From Roseiarcus sp963787135 (GTDB taxonomy: Bacteria; Pseudomonadota; Alphaproteobacteria; Rhizobiales; Beijerinckiaceae): 64,000 nt of DNA. The notes beneath the pieces were generated by a model. The model was given only the letters and a program-made list of their open reading frames with translations, did no database searches and was not told the origin of the DNA. The stretch lies in assembly GCA_963787135.1 (NCBI GenBank), contig CAWBBW010000046.1:52177-116176 (forward strand), given 5' to 3'. The translations under genes and the position numbers were made by a program. Positions 51,744 through 61,800 of this stretch are shown here, piece after piece. Position 1 is the stretch's first letter. Each line of letters begins with the position of its first letter.

Positions 51744-52838
51744 ATGAGCGCGACGAAGGACGGCTCGGCCATGCAGCGACGGATCAATGCCGAGATCCAG
51801 GACAATCTCGACGAGGATCTCGAGCTCGAGATGGAGGACAGCGACCTTGCCGACGTCCTGGCCGAGGGTCGCGAACTGCCTGAAACAGGCGCCTTCCCGC
51901 GACGTCTCTATTTCGAGGAGCTGCTGAGGCTCCAGCGCGAGCTGATCAAGCTGCAGGACTGGGTGGTCGCGAAGAAGCTGAAGCTCGTGGTGATCTTCGA
52001 GGGTCGCGACTCCGCCGGCAAAGGCGGCGCCATCAAGCGCGTCACCCAGCGCCTCAATCCGCGCGTCTGCCGCGCCGTTGCGCTGTCGGCGCCGAGCGAG
52101 CGCGAGCGCAGCCAGTGGTACTTCCAGCGCTATGTCCCGCATCTTCCGGCCGGGGGCGAGATCGTGCTGTTCGACCGCAGCTGGTACAACCGCGCCGGCG
52201 TCGAGCGGGTGATGGGATTCTGCACCGACGAGGAATATGAGGACTTCTTCCAGTCCGTGCCGGAGTTCGAGCGCCTGCTGGTTCGCTCCGGCATCATCCT
52301 CGTCAAGTACTGGTTCTCGATCACCGACGACGAGCAGAACCTGCGCTTCCTCATGCGCATCAACGATCCCTTGAAGCAATGGAAGCTTTCGCCGATGGAC
52401 CTCAAGTCGCGCCGGCGCTGGGAAGCCTACACCAAAGCCAAGGAGACGATGCTCGAGCGGACGCACATCCCTGAGGCGCCGTGGTGGGTGGTCGAAGCGG
52501 TCGACAAGAAGCGCGCCCGCCTCAACTGCATCGCCCACCTCCTGACCCGCGTGCCGTACGAGGAGATACCGCACGAGAAGCCGGTGCTGCCGGCGCGGGT
52601 GCACAATCCCGAGTACCATCGCATGCCGACCCCGCCCGAGATCATCGTGCCGGATCATTATGCGAACCTCGCTGCCGAGTATGCGAAGCAGGCAGCCCCA
52701 CCGCCCGAAGACGATCCGGAGACTGTAGAGGCGGACCGCGTCAGCCTCGATCAGCGATCGATCGCTGCTACAGTCAAATCTCGATCTCGCGTCCGATCTC
52801 GACCACCTGATCGTAGGGGAGGTGGAGGTAGTCGCTGA
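51744..52838 (+). CDS. ppk2: Polyphosphate kinase 2 (PPK2)
   Basis: 364 residues. PPK2 landmarks are Walker A FEGRDSAGKGGAIKR, the lid SERERSQWYFQRYVPHLP, Walker B VLFDRSWYNRAGVERVMGF and RINDPLKQWKLSPMDLKS. PPK2 uses polyphosphate to phosphorylate nucleoside (di)phosphates or the reverse. An acidic N-terminus (DLELEMEDSDLADVLAE) precedes the domain. The last 21 codons lie antisense to the 3' end of kup; conserved sequence ends well before, so the tail is probably dispensable. Confidence 0.9.
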   Translation: MSATKDGSAMQRRINAEIQDNLDEDLELEMEDSDLADVLAEGRELPETGAFPRRLYFEELLRLQRELIKLQDWVVAKKLKLVVIFEGRDSAGKGGAIKRVTQRLNPRVCRAVALSAPSERERSQWYFQRYVPHLPAGGEIVLFDRSWYNRAGVERVMGFCTDEEYEDFFQSVPEFERLLVRSGIILVKYWFSITDDEQNLRFLMRINDPLKQWKLSPMDLKSRRRWEAYTKAKETMLERTHIPEAPWWVVEAVDKKRARLNCIAHLLTRVPYEEIPHEKPVLPARVHNPEYHRMPTPPEIIVPDHYANLAAEYAKQAAPPPEDDPETVEADRVSLDQRSIAATVKSRSRVRSRPPDRRGGGGSR

Positions 52839-54657
52839 TCCGCGCGGCGTTGCGCCCCATCGCGGCGAACATGACCTCCTGCCAGCGCGGCAGGCCTTTC
52901 CCGTCCTCGGCCGGAACGATGGTCTCGGCCCCGACGTAGTAGGTCACGTCGTCGAGGTCTAGGCCCACCCCCATCATCTTGCAGTCGGCCAGGATCTCGG
53001 GAATGTCCGGATGCTCCATGAAGCCGAGCTTGACTTCCGCGCGCCAGAAGTGGTCGCGCTCACGCTGCACTGTCAATCGCGCGCCAGGATCGACGCGCGG
53101 GACGGAGACGACCGTCATCGTCAGCGTCAACGCGTTTTCGTGCAGCGCACGGTTGTGGCGCACGTGCCAGTCAAGCACCGGCGGGGTCTGATCCTTGGCG
53201 CGGGTGAAGAACACCGCCGAGCCCGGCACGCGCGCGATCTTGCCGGAATCGAGGAGCTCGATAAATGTCGAAAGCGGCGTCACCTCGAACTCAACCCGTG
53301 TCTGCACCGCCGTCGCGCCGCGATGCCAAATCCACATCAGGCCGTAGACGATCGAAGCCAGCAGCAGCGGGACCCAGCCGCCGTCCATGACCTTCGCCAT
53401 ATTGGCGGCGAAGAAGCTGCCGTCGACGACGATGAAGAGCGCAGCCACCGCCCCCGCCGCCACGACCGGCCAGCGCCAGACTTCGCGCATGGCGATGAAC
53501 AGGAGGACGCTCGTCATCAGCATCGTCGCCGACACCGCGATGCCGTAAGCTGCGGCAAGATTGTCGGACTTGCCGAAGCCGATCGTCAGGCCGAGCGTGA
53601 CGATCATCAGAAGCCAGTTGACGGTTCCGATATAAATCTGGCCGTAGCCTTCCTCGGACGTCTGCTTGATCGTCATGCGCGGCAGCCAGCCAAGCAGGAT
53701 CGCCTGGCGCGTCATCGAATAGGCGCCGGTGATGATCGACTGGCTAGCGATCACGGTTGCAATTGTCGCCAGCACGATCAGCGGCGTCAGCAGCGGCGCA
53801 GGGCAGAGCCGGTAGAAAATGTTGCCCTCGGTCGGCGCGCCCGCGAGCACGATCGCGGCCTGCCCGGCGTAGTTGAGGATGAGGGCTGGAAAGACGACAA
53901 AGCTCCAGGATAGGCGGATCGGTCCGGGGCCGAAATGTCCCATGTCGGCGTACAGCGCCTCGGCGCCCGTCACGCAAAGGAATACGCCGCCGAGCACGAG
54001 AAAGCCCTGCGCGCCGCCGCGCATCAGATAATCGAGGCCGTAGAGCGGATTGATCGCCACGAAGACCTGCGGATGCTGCATGATTCCGTAGACGCCGAGC
54101 GCCGCGATGATGAGGAACCAGGCCAGCATGATCGGGCCGAACGCGCGGCCGATCGCCTGCGTCCCGAAAGGCTGCACGGCAAACAGCGCGAGCAGGACCA
54201 CGGTCGCGGCCGGTAAAACATAGGCCGTCAGGGCAGGCGCGATCTGCTCCACGCCTTCGAGCGCCGAGAGCACCGAGATCGCCGGGGTTATCGCGCCGTC
54301 GCCGTAGATCAGCGCCGCGCCGAAGAGCCCGACCGAGATAATGATCGGCCGCTGATGGGTCTTGACGCCGAGCAGCGTCATCAGGGCGATGATCCCGCCT
54401 TCGCCGTCGTTGTCGACGCGCATGGCGAAGTTGACGTATTTGACCGTGGTGATGAGAAACAGCGTCCAGAGAATGAGCGACAGGGCGCCGAGCACTGCGC
54501 TCGGATCGGGATGCGGGCCGGTATAGTCGAGCACGGTTTTGAGCGTATAGAGCGGGCTCGTGCCGATGTCGCCGAACACCACGCCGAGCGCGGCAAGGGC
54601 AGTGAACGCGAGGCGCCCGTTCGAGTGTGTTGGCTCTTGGGTCGCCTGGCTCGACAT
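52774..54657 (-). CDS. kup: Low-affinity potassium transport system protein Kup
   Basis: 627 residues, twelve membrane helices then a soluble C-terminal domain. N-terminal ALGVVFGDIGTSPLYTLK is the KUP/HAK/KT signature, followed by KYVNFAMRVDNDGEGGIIAL. Imports K+ with H+. Convergent with and overlapping ppk2 by 65 bp. GGGGGATAGC lies before the ATG. Confidence 0.93.
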   Translation of the reverse strand: MSSQATQEPTHSNGRLAFTALAALGVVFGDIGTSPLYTLKTVLDYTGPHPDPSAVLGALSLILWTLFLITTVKYVNFAMRVDNDGEGGIIALMTLLGVKTHQRPIIISVGLFGAALIYGDGAITPAISVLSALEGVEQIAPALTAYVLPAATVVLLALFAVQPFGTQAIGRAFGPIMLAWFLIIAALGVYGIMQHPQVFVAINPLYGLDYLMRGGAQGFLVLGGVFLCVTGAEALYADMGHFGPGPIRLSWSFVVFPALILNYAGQAAIVLAGAPTEGNIFYRLCPAPLLTPLIVLATIATVIASQSIITGAYSMTRQAILLGWLPRMTIKQTSEEGYGQIYIGTVNWLLMIVTLGLTIGFGKSDNLAAAYGIAVSATMLMTSVLLFIAMREVWRWPVVAAGAVAALFIVVDGSFFAANMAKVMDGGWVPLLLASIVYGLMWIWHRGATAVQTRVEFEVTPLSTFIELLDSGKIARVPGSAVFFTRAKDQTPPVLDWHVRHNRALHENALTLTMTVVSVPRVDPGARLTVQRERDHFWRAEVKLGFMEHPDIPEILADCKMMGVGLDLDDVTYYVGAETIVPAEDGKGLPRWQEVMFAAMGRNAARISDYLHLPYDQVVEIGREIEI

Positions 54658-54938
54658 ATCGCTATCCCCCTCGCGGTTCGCGCGTCTCGCGCCCCGCCAT
54701 CGATAAATGCGGAGTAAAACAATAGCTTGACGCTGGCCGGCGCGCCATCGGCGCCGCGGCGCGTCAACGTTTCCGCAACTTTCGCGGGCGAAGCGAGGTT
54801 AAAGAAAACCCATTGTCAATGTTAAGAAAATCTGTGGCTCCGCAACGCTACGATCGATAAAATTCGACGCAATTTATTCTAAGCTCGCCAAGCGGAAGGC
54901 GCGATGCTGAGGGCATAGGGAAACCCAGCGAGCGCCCA

Positions 54939-55571
54939 ATGCTTAACCGGCTCTTCAGCTTCGTCACCGCCGCGGTCATCTTCGGTCTGGCCTGGAACAG
55001 TTTTGGCCAGGCCTCCGAGCAGGGCCTGCCGAAGGCGACCTGGACACCGGTTGGCGAGGAGACCACGATCCCTTACGGCTGGGTCGACTTCTGCAATCGG
55101 CATGCCGAAGAGTGCGCCCTCGGCAAACTGAAGCCGGTCGACGTGCGCATGACCCGGCAGGTCTGGAAGACGCTGAACGAAGTCAACGCCTTTGCGAACT
55201 CCACGATCGAGCCGATCAGCAATCTCGAGCACTGGGGCACGATGCTCGACCATTGGGACTATCCGGTCGACGGCAAGGGCGACTGCAAGATCTATGCGCT
55301 CTTCAAGCGCAAGCTCCTCATCGAGCGCGGCTTCCCGCGGCAGGCGCTGCTGATGACGATCGTGCGCGACCTCAACGGCGAAGGCCACGCGGTGCTGACC
55401 GTCAAGACCGACCGCGGCGATTTCGTGCTGGACAACCTGTCGGGAGACGTACGCCCCTGGACCGCGACCGGCTACCAGTTCTTCAAGCGCCAGGCTCAGG
55501 ACGATCCGAACGTGTGGCTGAGCCTCGGCGGCACAACCGGCGCGGCGCCCACGGAGGCCGCGACGAATTGA
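54939..55571 (+). CDS. Transglutaminase-like cysteine protease (BTLCP family)
   Basis: 210 residues with a signal peptide (LFSFVTAAVIFGLAWNSFG). Catalytic triad is visible: Cys in GKGDCKIYALFKRKLL, His in GEGHAVLTVKT and Asp in DFVLDNLSG. These periplasmic BTLCP proteins occur with type I secretion adhesins (LapG-like) or alone in Rhizobiales; no adhesin gene is nearby. The 281 bp before it hold nothing clear. Confidence 0.88.
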   Translation: MLNRLFSFVTAAVIFGLAWNSFGQASEQGLPKATWTPVGEETTIPYGWVDFCNRHAEECALGKLKPVDVRMTRQVWKTLNEVNAFANSTIEPISNLEHWGTMLDHWDYPVDGKGDCKIYALFKRKLLIERGFPRQALLMTIVRDLNGEGHAVLTVKTDRGDFVLDNLSGDVRPWTATGYQFFKRQAQDDPNVWLSLGGTTGAAPTEAATN

Positions 55572-55605
55572 CTCGCGCCGCCGCCCGAGATTCGTTGAAC
55601 GCGCC

Positions 55606-56046
55606 CTAGCGCCGGAGGCCCGAGGGTCCGGCCCCCAACTGCTCCAGCGCTCCGATCGCCTCTGCTGGCAACGGCCAGGCGCGCGCCGCCGCAAGGACCT
55701 CGGCCAGATAGTCCGGACGCGGCGTCCCCGGTCCGGCGTTGGCGCCGACATAGACCAGCGCCCGCTTTGGCCCCAACTCGGTCAGAACCGGTTGGGCGAT
55801 CTTCGCGTAGAGGCCCTGCGCCAGACCCTCGTATCGGTCCAGCGGCGGAACGTCGGACAACGCGACGTCCCACAAGACGCCGTGCACCGAGGCGCGCGGG
55901 TCGCGCACCACCGTCAGCCAGCCCTCGCGCATTACGGCAAGGCGATGCCGTGCAAGCCGTGCGCGCACGAGCGCGCTGGAGCGCGGGCAACGGCGCGCCA
56001 TCGCCTCGCGGTTCATATTGGCGCCATAGGCGAAATAAAGCGGCAT
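55606..56046 (-). CDS. Gamma-glutamylcyclotransferase-family protein
   Basis: 146 residues with the substrate loop YFAYGANMN at the N-terminus and the catalytic Glu in PLDRYEGLAQG. Fold of gamma-glutamylcyclotransferase/AIG2-like proteins. The stop lies two bases from the end of the rsh operon region: it starts 2 bp after the rsh stop on the same strand, so they are likely cotranscribed. Substrate unknown. Confidence 0.85.
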   Translation of the reverse strand: MPLYFAYGANMNREAMARRCPRSSALVRARLARHRLAVMREGWLTVVRDPRASVHGVLWDVALSDVPPLDRYEGLAQGLYAKIAQPVLTELGPKRALVYVGANAGPGTPRPDYLAEVLAAARAWPLPAEAIGALEQLGAGPSGLRR

Positions 56047-56048
56047 CC

Positions 56049-58244
56049 CTACCCGCTCAGCCGTTCGACCTTGTGCACCACGCTCTTGCCGCGCAATTCC
56101 GAGAGGATCGCGTTGAGGTGCTGGATGTCGCGAACCTGTACGTCGATGCGCAGTTCGCGGAAGTCCGCTCCATTAGCCGAAGACGCAACGGAGTCGATAT
56201 TGGCGCCGTATTCCCCGATCGTCGTTGCGATCACGCCGAGCGCGCCGGGCTCATTGAGCATGGTCACGACAATCTGCGTCGAATAGACCGCCTTCGGCGC
56301 ATTCTCCAGGTCCCAGCGAACGTCGAGCCACAGTTCGGGCTCGTCGTCGAAGTCGATCAGCGCGGGCGAGTGAATCGGATAGATGGTGATGCCCTTGGGA
56401 CCACGAATGCCGACGATCCGCTCGCCGGGAACGGCGCCGCCCTTCGGAGCGAATCGCACCGTCGTATCGAGATCGATGCCGCGCACTGGCAGGACCTCCG
56501 AGGGGTCCGATTTGCCTGGTACGCGGAAGACGAGATCGGTCGCCTTGGGCAGGCCGAACCAGCCGCTTTCGTTCTGCGGCACGGCGGGACCTGCCTTGCG
56601 CTCCTCCTTGAAATCGGGATGCACGGCGCGCACGACATCGGCCGAAAAGATCTCACCGCGCCCGACGCCGATAAACACATCGTCGACCGACGCGCGCGCA
56701 AGACGCGGAAGCGCAGCCTTCAGCTTGGCTTCCGAGAATTTCTTGCCCGCCCGCTCGAAGGCCCGTTCGACGATCTGACGTCCCAGGCCTCCGAACTGCG
56801 CCTTGGCCGCCTCGCGGGTGGCGCGGCGGATGGCGGCGCGCGCGCGGCCGGTCACCACCACGCCGTCCCACGCCGCCGGCGGGGCGCTGTGATCCGAGCG
56901 GGAAATCAGCACCTCATCGCCATTCTGCAGCACGGAAATCAGCGGCGCGATGCGGCCGTTGATCTTGCAGCCGACTGCAGAATTTCCGACGTCGGTATGA
57001 ACCGCATAGGCGAAATCGATCGCCGTCGCGCCGCGCGGGAGCGCAATAAGCCGGCCCTTCGGCGTGAAGCAGAAAACCTGATCGTGAAACAGCTCGAGCT
57101 TGGTATGCTCGAGAAACCGTTCGGAATCGTCGCCCGCCAGCGCCTCGATCGTCTGCCGCAAGCCTCGGTAGGCGCGACTTTCGCTGACCCCCGGCGCATC
57201 GGCGCCCGCCCGGCCGTCCTTGTAGATCGCATGCGCGGCGATGCCGTATTCCGCCACTTCGTGCATTTCGTAGGTGCGGATCTGGAGTTCGACGCGCTGG
57301 CTGCCCGGACCAATGACGGTCGTGTGGATCGAGCGATAGTCGTTCTGCTTCGGCGTCGAAATGTAGTCCTTGAAGCGCCCGGGCACGCTTGGCCAGGTCG
57401 TATGCGCGACGCCGACCGCCGCATAGCAGTCCGCCACGGTGTCGACCAGAATGCGAAAGCCATAGATGTCCGACAATTGCTCGAAGGCGATCGAACGCCG
57501 CTCCATTTTTTTCCAAATCGAGTAGGGCTGCTTCTCGCGGCCTTTCACCTCGACCTTGATGCCGCGGCGGACGAACTGATCGGTGAGCTCGGCGGCGATG
57601 CGTGCGATGATCGCGCCGTTCTTGGTCTTCAGCGTCTGCAGGCGCGAGACGATCAGCGCGTAGGCGTCGGGCATCAGGCAGCGGAACGAGTGGTCCTCGA
57701 GCTCGCTGCGCATGCTCTGCATGCCCATGCGGCCGGCGAGCGGGGCGTAGATGTCGAGGGTGTCCTGCGCGATGCGGGCGCGCTTGGCCTCGGGCATGAA
57801 GTTAAGGGTCCGCATATTGTGCAGGCGGTCGGCGAGCTTCACCAACAGCACCCGGGCGTCGTCGGCGATCGCAAGAAGGAGTTTGCGGAAATTCTCGGCC
57901 TGCTGCGCGTGTTTGGTGACGAAATCGAGTTTTCCCAGTTTCGTCAGGCCGTCGACGAGGCCGCCGATCTCTTCGCCGAAGGATTTGTCGACGTCCGCGC
58001 GCGTGACGGCGGTGTCTTCGATGGTGTCGTGCAGCATGGCGGCGACGATGGTCGCGTCGTCGACTTTGAATTCGGTCAGGATCGCGGCGACTTCCAGCGG
58101 ATGCGAAAAATAGGGATCGCCGGAGGCCCGCTTCTGGCTGCCATGCGCCTTCATCGCGAACACGTAGGCGCGGTTCAGCAGGTCCTCGTCGGCGCTCGGA
58201 TTATAACGGCGGACCCGCTCCACCAACTCGTATTGGCGCATCAT
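56049..58244 (-). CDS. rsh: Bifunctional (p)ppGpp synthetase/hydrolase RelA/SpoT homologue
   Basis: 731 residues with the full order: HD hydrolase domain (residues about 25-180; VAAMLHDTIEDT keeps the HD pair), synthetase domain (ISTPKQNDYRSIHTTVIG; VELQIRTYEMHEVAEYGIAAH has the catalytic region), TGS (VFCFTPKGRLIALPRGATA) and C-terminal ACT domain (TMLNEPGALGVIATTIGE). Both activities look intact. Controls the stringent response in the cytoplasm. Confidence 0.95.
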   Translation of the reverse strand: MMRQYELVERVRRYNPSADEDLLNRAYVFAMKAHGSQKRASGDPYFSHPLEVAAILTEFKVDDATIVAAMLHDTIEDTAVTRADVDKSFGEEIGGLVDGLTKLGKLDFVTKHAQQAENFRKLLLAIADDARVLLVKLADRLHNMRTLNFMPEAKRARIAQDTLDIYAPLAGRMGMQSMRSELEDHSFRCLMPDAYALIVSRLQTLKTKNGAIIARIAAELTDQFVRRGIKVEVKGREKQPYSIWKKMERRSIAFEQLSDIYGFRILVDTVADCYAAVGVAHTTWPSVPGRFKDYISTPKQNDYRSIHTTVIGPGSQRVELQIRTYEMHEVAEYGIAAHAIYKDGRAGADAPGVSESRAYRGLRQTIEALAGDDSERFLEHTKLELFHDQVFCFTPKGRLIALPRGATAIDFAYAVHTDVGNSAVGCKINGRIAPLISVLQNGDEVLISRSDHSAPPAAWDGVVVTGRARAAIRRATREAAKAQFGGLGRQIVERAFERAGKKFSEAKLKAALPRLARASVDDVFIGVGRGEIFSADVVRAVHPDFKEERKAGPAVPQNESGWFGLPKATDLVFRVPGKSDPSEVLPVRGIDLDTTVRFAPKGGAVPGERIVGIRGPKGITIYPIHSPALIDFDDEPELWLDVRWDLENAPKAVYSTQIVVTMLNEPGALGVIATTIGEYGANIDSVASSANGADFRELRIDVQVRDIQHLNAILSELRGKSVVHKVERLSG

Positions 58245-58542
58245 CGCCGCAACCGACCGCTCCGCGCCGCCCTATTCGTCATGGCGAAGCCGCGCGGCTC
58301 AACCACGACGGACCGGCGTAAGTTAAGGAGCGCGGAGCGGCGTTTGGCTGGCGCCAGCCGACCCCCGCCTCGCGCATCAGATCATCGGCCGTGTCGAGCC
58401 CGCGCGCAAGCCCTGGGGTCGAAGCCCAATCTGCTTGACCGGTTTCGACCAAAGCCGCCCGCGCGGGTCTCCCATTCTCGCGTTGCGGAGGTGGCGCGCG
58501 AGATGGTCTCAGGGGACTGAAGGGGCGGCCTACCGAACCAAT
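58245..58542. other. Intergenic region, no feature seen
   Basis: 298 bp between the start of rsh and the end of the OGT-like gene. I see no gene or strong palindrome. It must contain the rsh promoter. Confidence 0.3.
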
Positions 58543-60987
58543 TCAGTCTCTCTCTCCCACTATCCGTCCGCGCGCCGCGTTCTCAATAAACTCCTCAAGC
58601 CGCGCAATGCAGTCACGGTCGCGGTATATTATATGCTTATTTCGATCGATCTCAAGGCTAATTCGTCTGCGTTGCTCTGAATTCGTCGCCAATCGAGCCG
58701 CAATCGAAACGTATTCGTCAATCGAGTCCCCGACCGTTTCTCCGACCCCAATCCTGTTCAAGATAGCGCTGCTATGACGACCGCGCATCAACGGCCCTCT
58801 CAACGTCACGATAGGCAGGTTATGGGCGAGGCTCTCCAACGTCGAATTGCAACCGGACCACCCGATGCTGTCGAGGAAGATGTCGCAATTGCCGATGGCG
58901 GCGACGAAGCGATCGGCGTCCAAACTTTCGACAAACAGGCAATGGTCCGAAGCCTTCAGGCCCCATTCCGAATATACAGAGTCCAGACGCCGGCGAAATA
59001 GATCCGCGATCGCCGTTTCTTTAGCGTGCTTTATGAACACAAACTGGCAGTTTCCTACAAGTTTCGCAATTTTGGCGAAGACAAAATCATGCTGTGGAAG
59101 ATATTTGTAAAGCGACTGGCCGGACCAAAACACAACTGCGTCGTGCCTTAAACCGAGTTCACCCCGGTTTATCCTCGTTGGCGTTGTTGCGAGGGGCTCA
59201 TAATAGATCGAGAGGTGCGGTAGGCGCACCAAGCGCTCCGTATAATGTTCGGCCGCACCGGCTGGCTCCATCATATCGCTGCTCAGAAAGTAATCGAGTG
59301 TGGGAAGACCGCTGGTTTCCGGGTGCCCCCAGGAATTGCACTGAACTGGCGCAAGCCTTTGCGCGGCGAGTTGCAAACACAACTCATCCATGAGAAGCCC
59401 CGGATAGATTAGGACATGCGGCGCGTCCGCGAGGATTTCCTCGCGCCAGGCTTCTAGAGGCAAAGCGCGGTGCACAAATCGAGAGCAGAGTTTCCCGGCA
59501 ACCTCGGTTTCCTGGTCCCGCCGTCGACCCACGTGGTAGCCGAATATTTTGAACCGGTTGCGATCCAACTGGCTCATCCAGCCCTTGAGCGGAATTTTCC
59601 AGTTCGAGTGCGAGTAGAAATGGCTGCTCACGAAGCCCACCCGGACCGGCTCGGCGGCTTCGGGGGGCGCGGGCAGAGTGGCTTGACCAAACTGAGCGTC
59701 AGCGGCGCGGCAGGCTAGTCTCCCGTACAGGGCCTGCAAATCCCGGTCGTTGCGGCCTTGATAGGCGAGATAAAATGGCCGGCAGCGCGCGAGCGCTTCC
59801 TGCATGTTAGTTCTCAGGCGGCGGGCCTCATAATCGCTGCAGATAGACCTAAGCTTACTTTCGTAAGCCTTGCGACGGGCTTCGATATCCTCCTCGTTTT
59901 CATACAAAATTCTCAACTCACAAAAACAGCTTAGAAATCGGCATAAGGCGTTATCGGGATCAATATCGATCGCCGCTTGCGCGCTTTTGACAGCCTCGTC
60001 ATTGCGGTTGCAGGCGAACAGAGCCTCGGTGCGGGAAATCCATGCCTCGACGTATCGCGGCTTGATCGCTATCGCCCGGTCGAAGCTTGCCAGCGCGTCG
60101 CCGAACCGATTGAGGCTTACGAGCGCGTTGCCGCGATTGAAATGCGCTTCGGCAAAATCAGGTCGAACCGCGATCGCTCTGTCGAAACTGGCCACCGCAT
60201 CGTCGAAGCGCTCCAATTCGACGAACACATTGCCGCGATTGCAGTGCGCCTCGGCAAAATCCGGTCGGGCGGCAATCGCTCTGTCGAAACTGGCAAGCGC
60301 GTCGCCGAAGCGCATCAAGCCCTTGAGGACATTGCCGCGATTGTTGTGCGCGTCCGCGAAATTCGGCTGGATCGCGAGCGCTTTCTCGTAACTGGCGAGA
60401 GCCTCTGTGAACCGTTTCAATTTCGCGAGGGCCAACCCGCGGTTGTTGAGCGCCTCAACGAATTTGGGATTGAGGGCGATTGCTTTTTCGAAGTGAACGA
60501 GCGCGTCCTCGGATCGACCCGTTAGATGTAGCGCGGTCCCATAACCAAACCTTGCGTCGGCAAAGTTCGGCGCAAGCGCGGTCGCGCGTTCAAAGCAAAC
60601 AATCGCCTCGTCGAACCGGCTGAGGTCCTTCAGGCCCTTCGCCAGGTTGTTGAAAGCCGTCGCTGAATTGTCGTTCAACGCGACCGCTTTTCTGATGATT
60701 TTGACTCCGCGTTCGAGGCGACCCGTCTGGAGCGCGATCACGCCCAGCATGTGCAGCGCCTCGAAGTTGTCGGGCTGGCTCTTTAGGGCCGCATCGTAAT
60801 GTCGTTCCGCCTCGACAAGCTTACCCTGCTGATGGCACGCAAGGCCCTGACGGAACTTAGTAGCGCTCGCCGACGGGCCGAAAGTCCTATCCCGCCCTTT
60901 GTGCTTGTCGCCCCGAGACAATTCTCGCTCCTGGATAGCGATAGGTTCGACGTCTTGCGCGCTGGACATGCGACTTGATGAAGTCAT
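58543..60987 (-). CDS. TPR-repeat O-GlcNAc transferase-like protein (glycosyltransferase family 41)
   Basis: 814 residues. Residues about 40-390 are about ten TPRs, several almost identical at DNA level (ASFDRAIAVRPDFAEAH type). The C-terminal half is SPINDLY/OGT-like: VGFVSSHFYSHSNWKIPLKG, NSWGHPETSGLPTLDYFLSS with the OGT His/Asp region, VVFWSGQSLYKYLPQHDFVF, and IGNCDIFLDSIGWSGCNSTL with SLAHNLPIVTLRG. Bacterial relatives sit in glycosylation or surface polysaccharide contexts; here there is no partner. Probably cytoplasmic. Confidence 0.88.
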   Translation of the reverse strand: MTSSSRMSSAQDVEPIAIQERELSRGDKHKGRDRTFGPSASATKFRQGLACHQQGKLVEAERHYDAALKSQPDNFEALHMLGVIALQTGRLERGVKIIRKAVALNDNSATAFNNLAKGLKDLSRFDEAIVCFERATALAPNFADARFGYGTALHLTGRSEDALVHFEKAIALNPKFVEALNNRGLALAKLKRFTEALASYEKALAIQPNFADAHNNRGNVLKGLMRFGDALASFDRAIAARPDFAEAHCNRGNVFVELERFDDAVASFDRAIAVRPDFAEAHFNRGNALVSLNRFGDALASFDRAIAIKPRYVEAWISRTEALFACNRNDEAVKSAQAAIDIDPDNALCRFLSCFCELRILYENEEDIEARRKAYESKLRSICSDYEARRLRTNMQEALARCRPFYLAYQGRNDRDLQALYGRLACRAADAQFGQATLPAPPEAAEPVRVGFVSSHFYSHSNWKIPLKGWMSQLDRNRFKIFGYHVGRRRDQETEVAGKLCSRFVHRALPLEAWREEILADAPHVLIYPGLLMDELCLQLAAQRLAPVQCNSWGHPETSGLPTLDYFLSSDMMEPAGAAEHYTERLVRLPHLSIYYEPLATTPTRINRGELGLRHDAVVFWSGQSLYKYLPQHDFVFAKIAKLVGNCQFVFIKHAKETAIADLFRRRLDSVYSEWGLKASDHCLFVESLDADRFVAAIGNCDIFLDSIGWSGCNSTLESLAHNLPIVTLRGPLMRGRHSSAILNRIGVGETVGDSIDEYVSIAARLATNSEQRRRISLEIDRNKHIIYRDRDCIARLEEFIENAARGRIVGERD

Positions 60988-61065
60988 GGTCCGCCACCCA
61001 TCCAGAAGTGTATACTTCGCTAAGCGCCTGACCGAAAGCCTATGTCCTGGCTGGTGTTACCGACT

Positions 61066-61240
61066 CTAACGCTCGTCTTCTTCTGGCGATTTTTCGCGGA
61101 TGTCGGCTGCTGGGGCGGTCCAGATGAACGGTTTCGCGTCGGCATTGTGCTGGTCGAGGTAGGCTTCGATGGCGTTTTGAGCTCGGCCACGCTGTGGAAC
61201 ACGGTCCTTGCTTGGTCAAACTTCCGTCGTACGTTGGGTT
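61066..61240 (-). pseudogene. IS630-family transposase C-terminal fragment
   Basis: Minus-strand sequence encodes RTVFHSVAEL and, after a one-base shift, QNAIEAYLDQHNADAKPFIW followed by TAPAADIREK and a stop. This is the typical end of IS630/Tc1-like transposases (helix, then YLxxHNxxPKPFxWT). No inverted repeats or upstream transposase part remain. The DDE part is missing. Confidence 0.6.
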
Positions 61241-61311
61241 TAATCCCCCAAGCATAATTAGCAGGCGAGGTCTTTCCCGCGCCGAGTCTAGGCGCGCATC
61301 CGGAGGTTCCG

Positions 61312-61800
61312 ATGTCCAGATTCGAGGTTACACGCCGAGCCGGGCTCGGCGTCTTGGGCGCGATTACCCTCGGCTGCGCCGCCCTGCCCAGCGGCGCTTT
61401 CGCGCTTACGCGCGCGGCGGGGGGAATTCACGTCAACGTCACGCCCTTGCGGCAGAACGCCGGCGACCCAACCGCAGCCTGGGTCGCGCAGACGCTTCCC
61501 GGCGCGCTCGCGCGAGCCTTTGCGGAACAGGGCCATCCGGGCGCGGCTGTCTCGGTCACCATCGACTATGCGATGCTTGGGTCCGGCCCGAGCGGCGGCT
61601 TCGGCGTCCCGGTCCAGAACATCGACCAGATGATCGGCGAGGTCACGATCGACGGCGTCTCGCACCCGCTGCGTGCGACTAACCCCTATTACCCGCAGGC
61701 TGTCGATCAGCCGCTGTTCGAGCAGTCCAACTTCGACCGCATCGCGCAGCTGTCGCAGGCGTTCGCCTATTGGGCCGCCCGGGGATACTGGGGGACCTAG
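61312..61800 (+). CDS. Tat-type exported hypothetical protein
   Basis: 162 residues with GGAGG seven bases before the ATG. N-terminal EVTRRAGLGVLGAITLGCAA contains a twin-arginine and hydrophobic segment; an AFALTRAAG cleavage zone follows. The mature part (VNVTPLRQNAGDPTAAWVA; GEVTIDGVSHPLRATNPYY) resembles no family I know well. No neighbours suggest a function. Confidence 0.7.
   Translation: MSRFEVTRRAGLGVLGAITLGCAALPSGAFALTRAAGGIHVNVTPLRQNAGDPTAAWVAQTLPGALARAFAEQGHPGAAVSVTIDYAMLGSGPSGGFGVPVQNIDQMIGEVTIDGVSHPLRATNPYYPQAVDQPLFEQSNFDRIAQLSQAFAYWAARGYWGT

Noticed and set aside
55767..58520. 917-residue plus-strand open frame
   Set aside because: Antisense to rsh, which has complete HD, synthetase, TGS and ACT domains.
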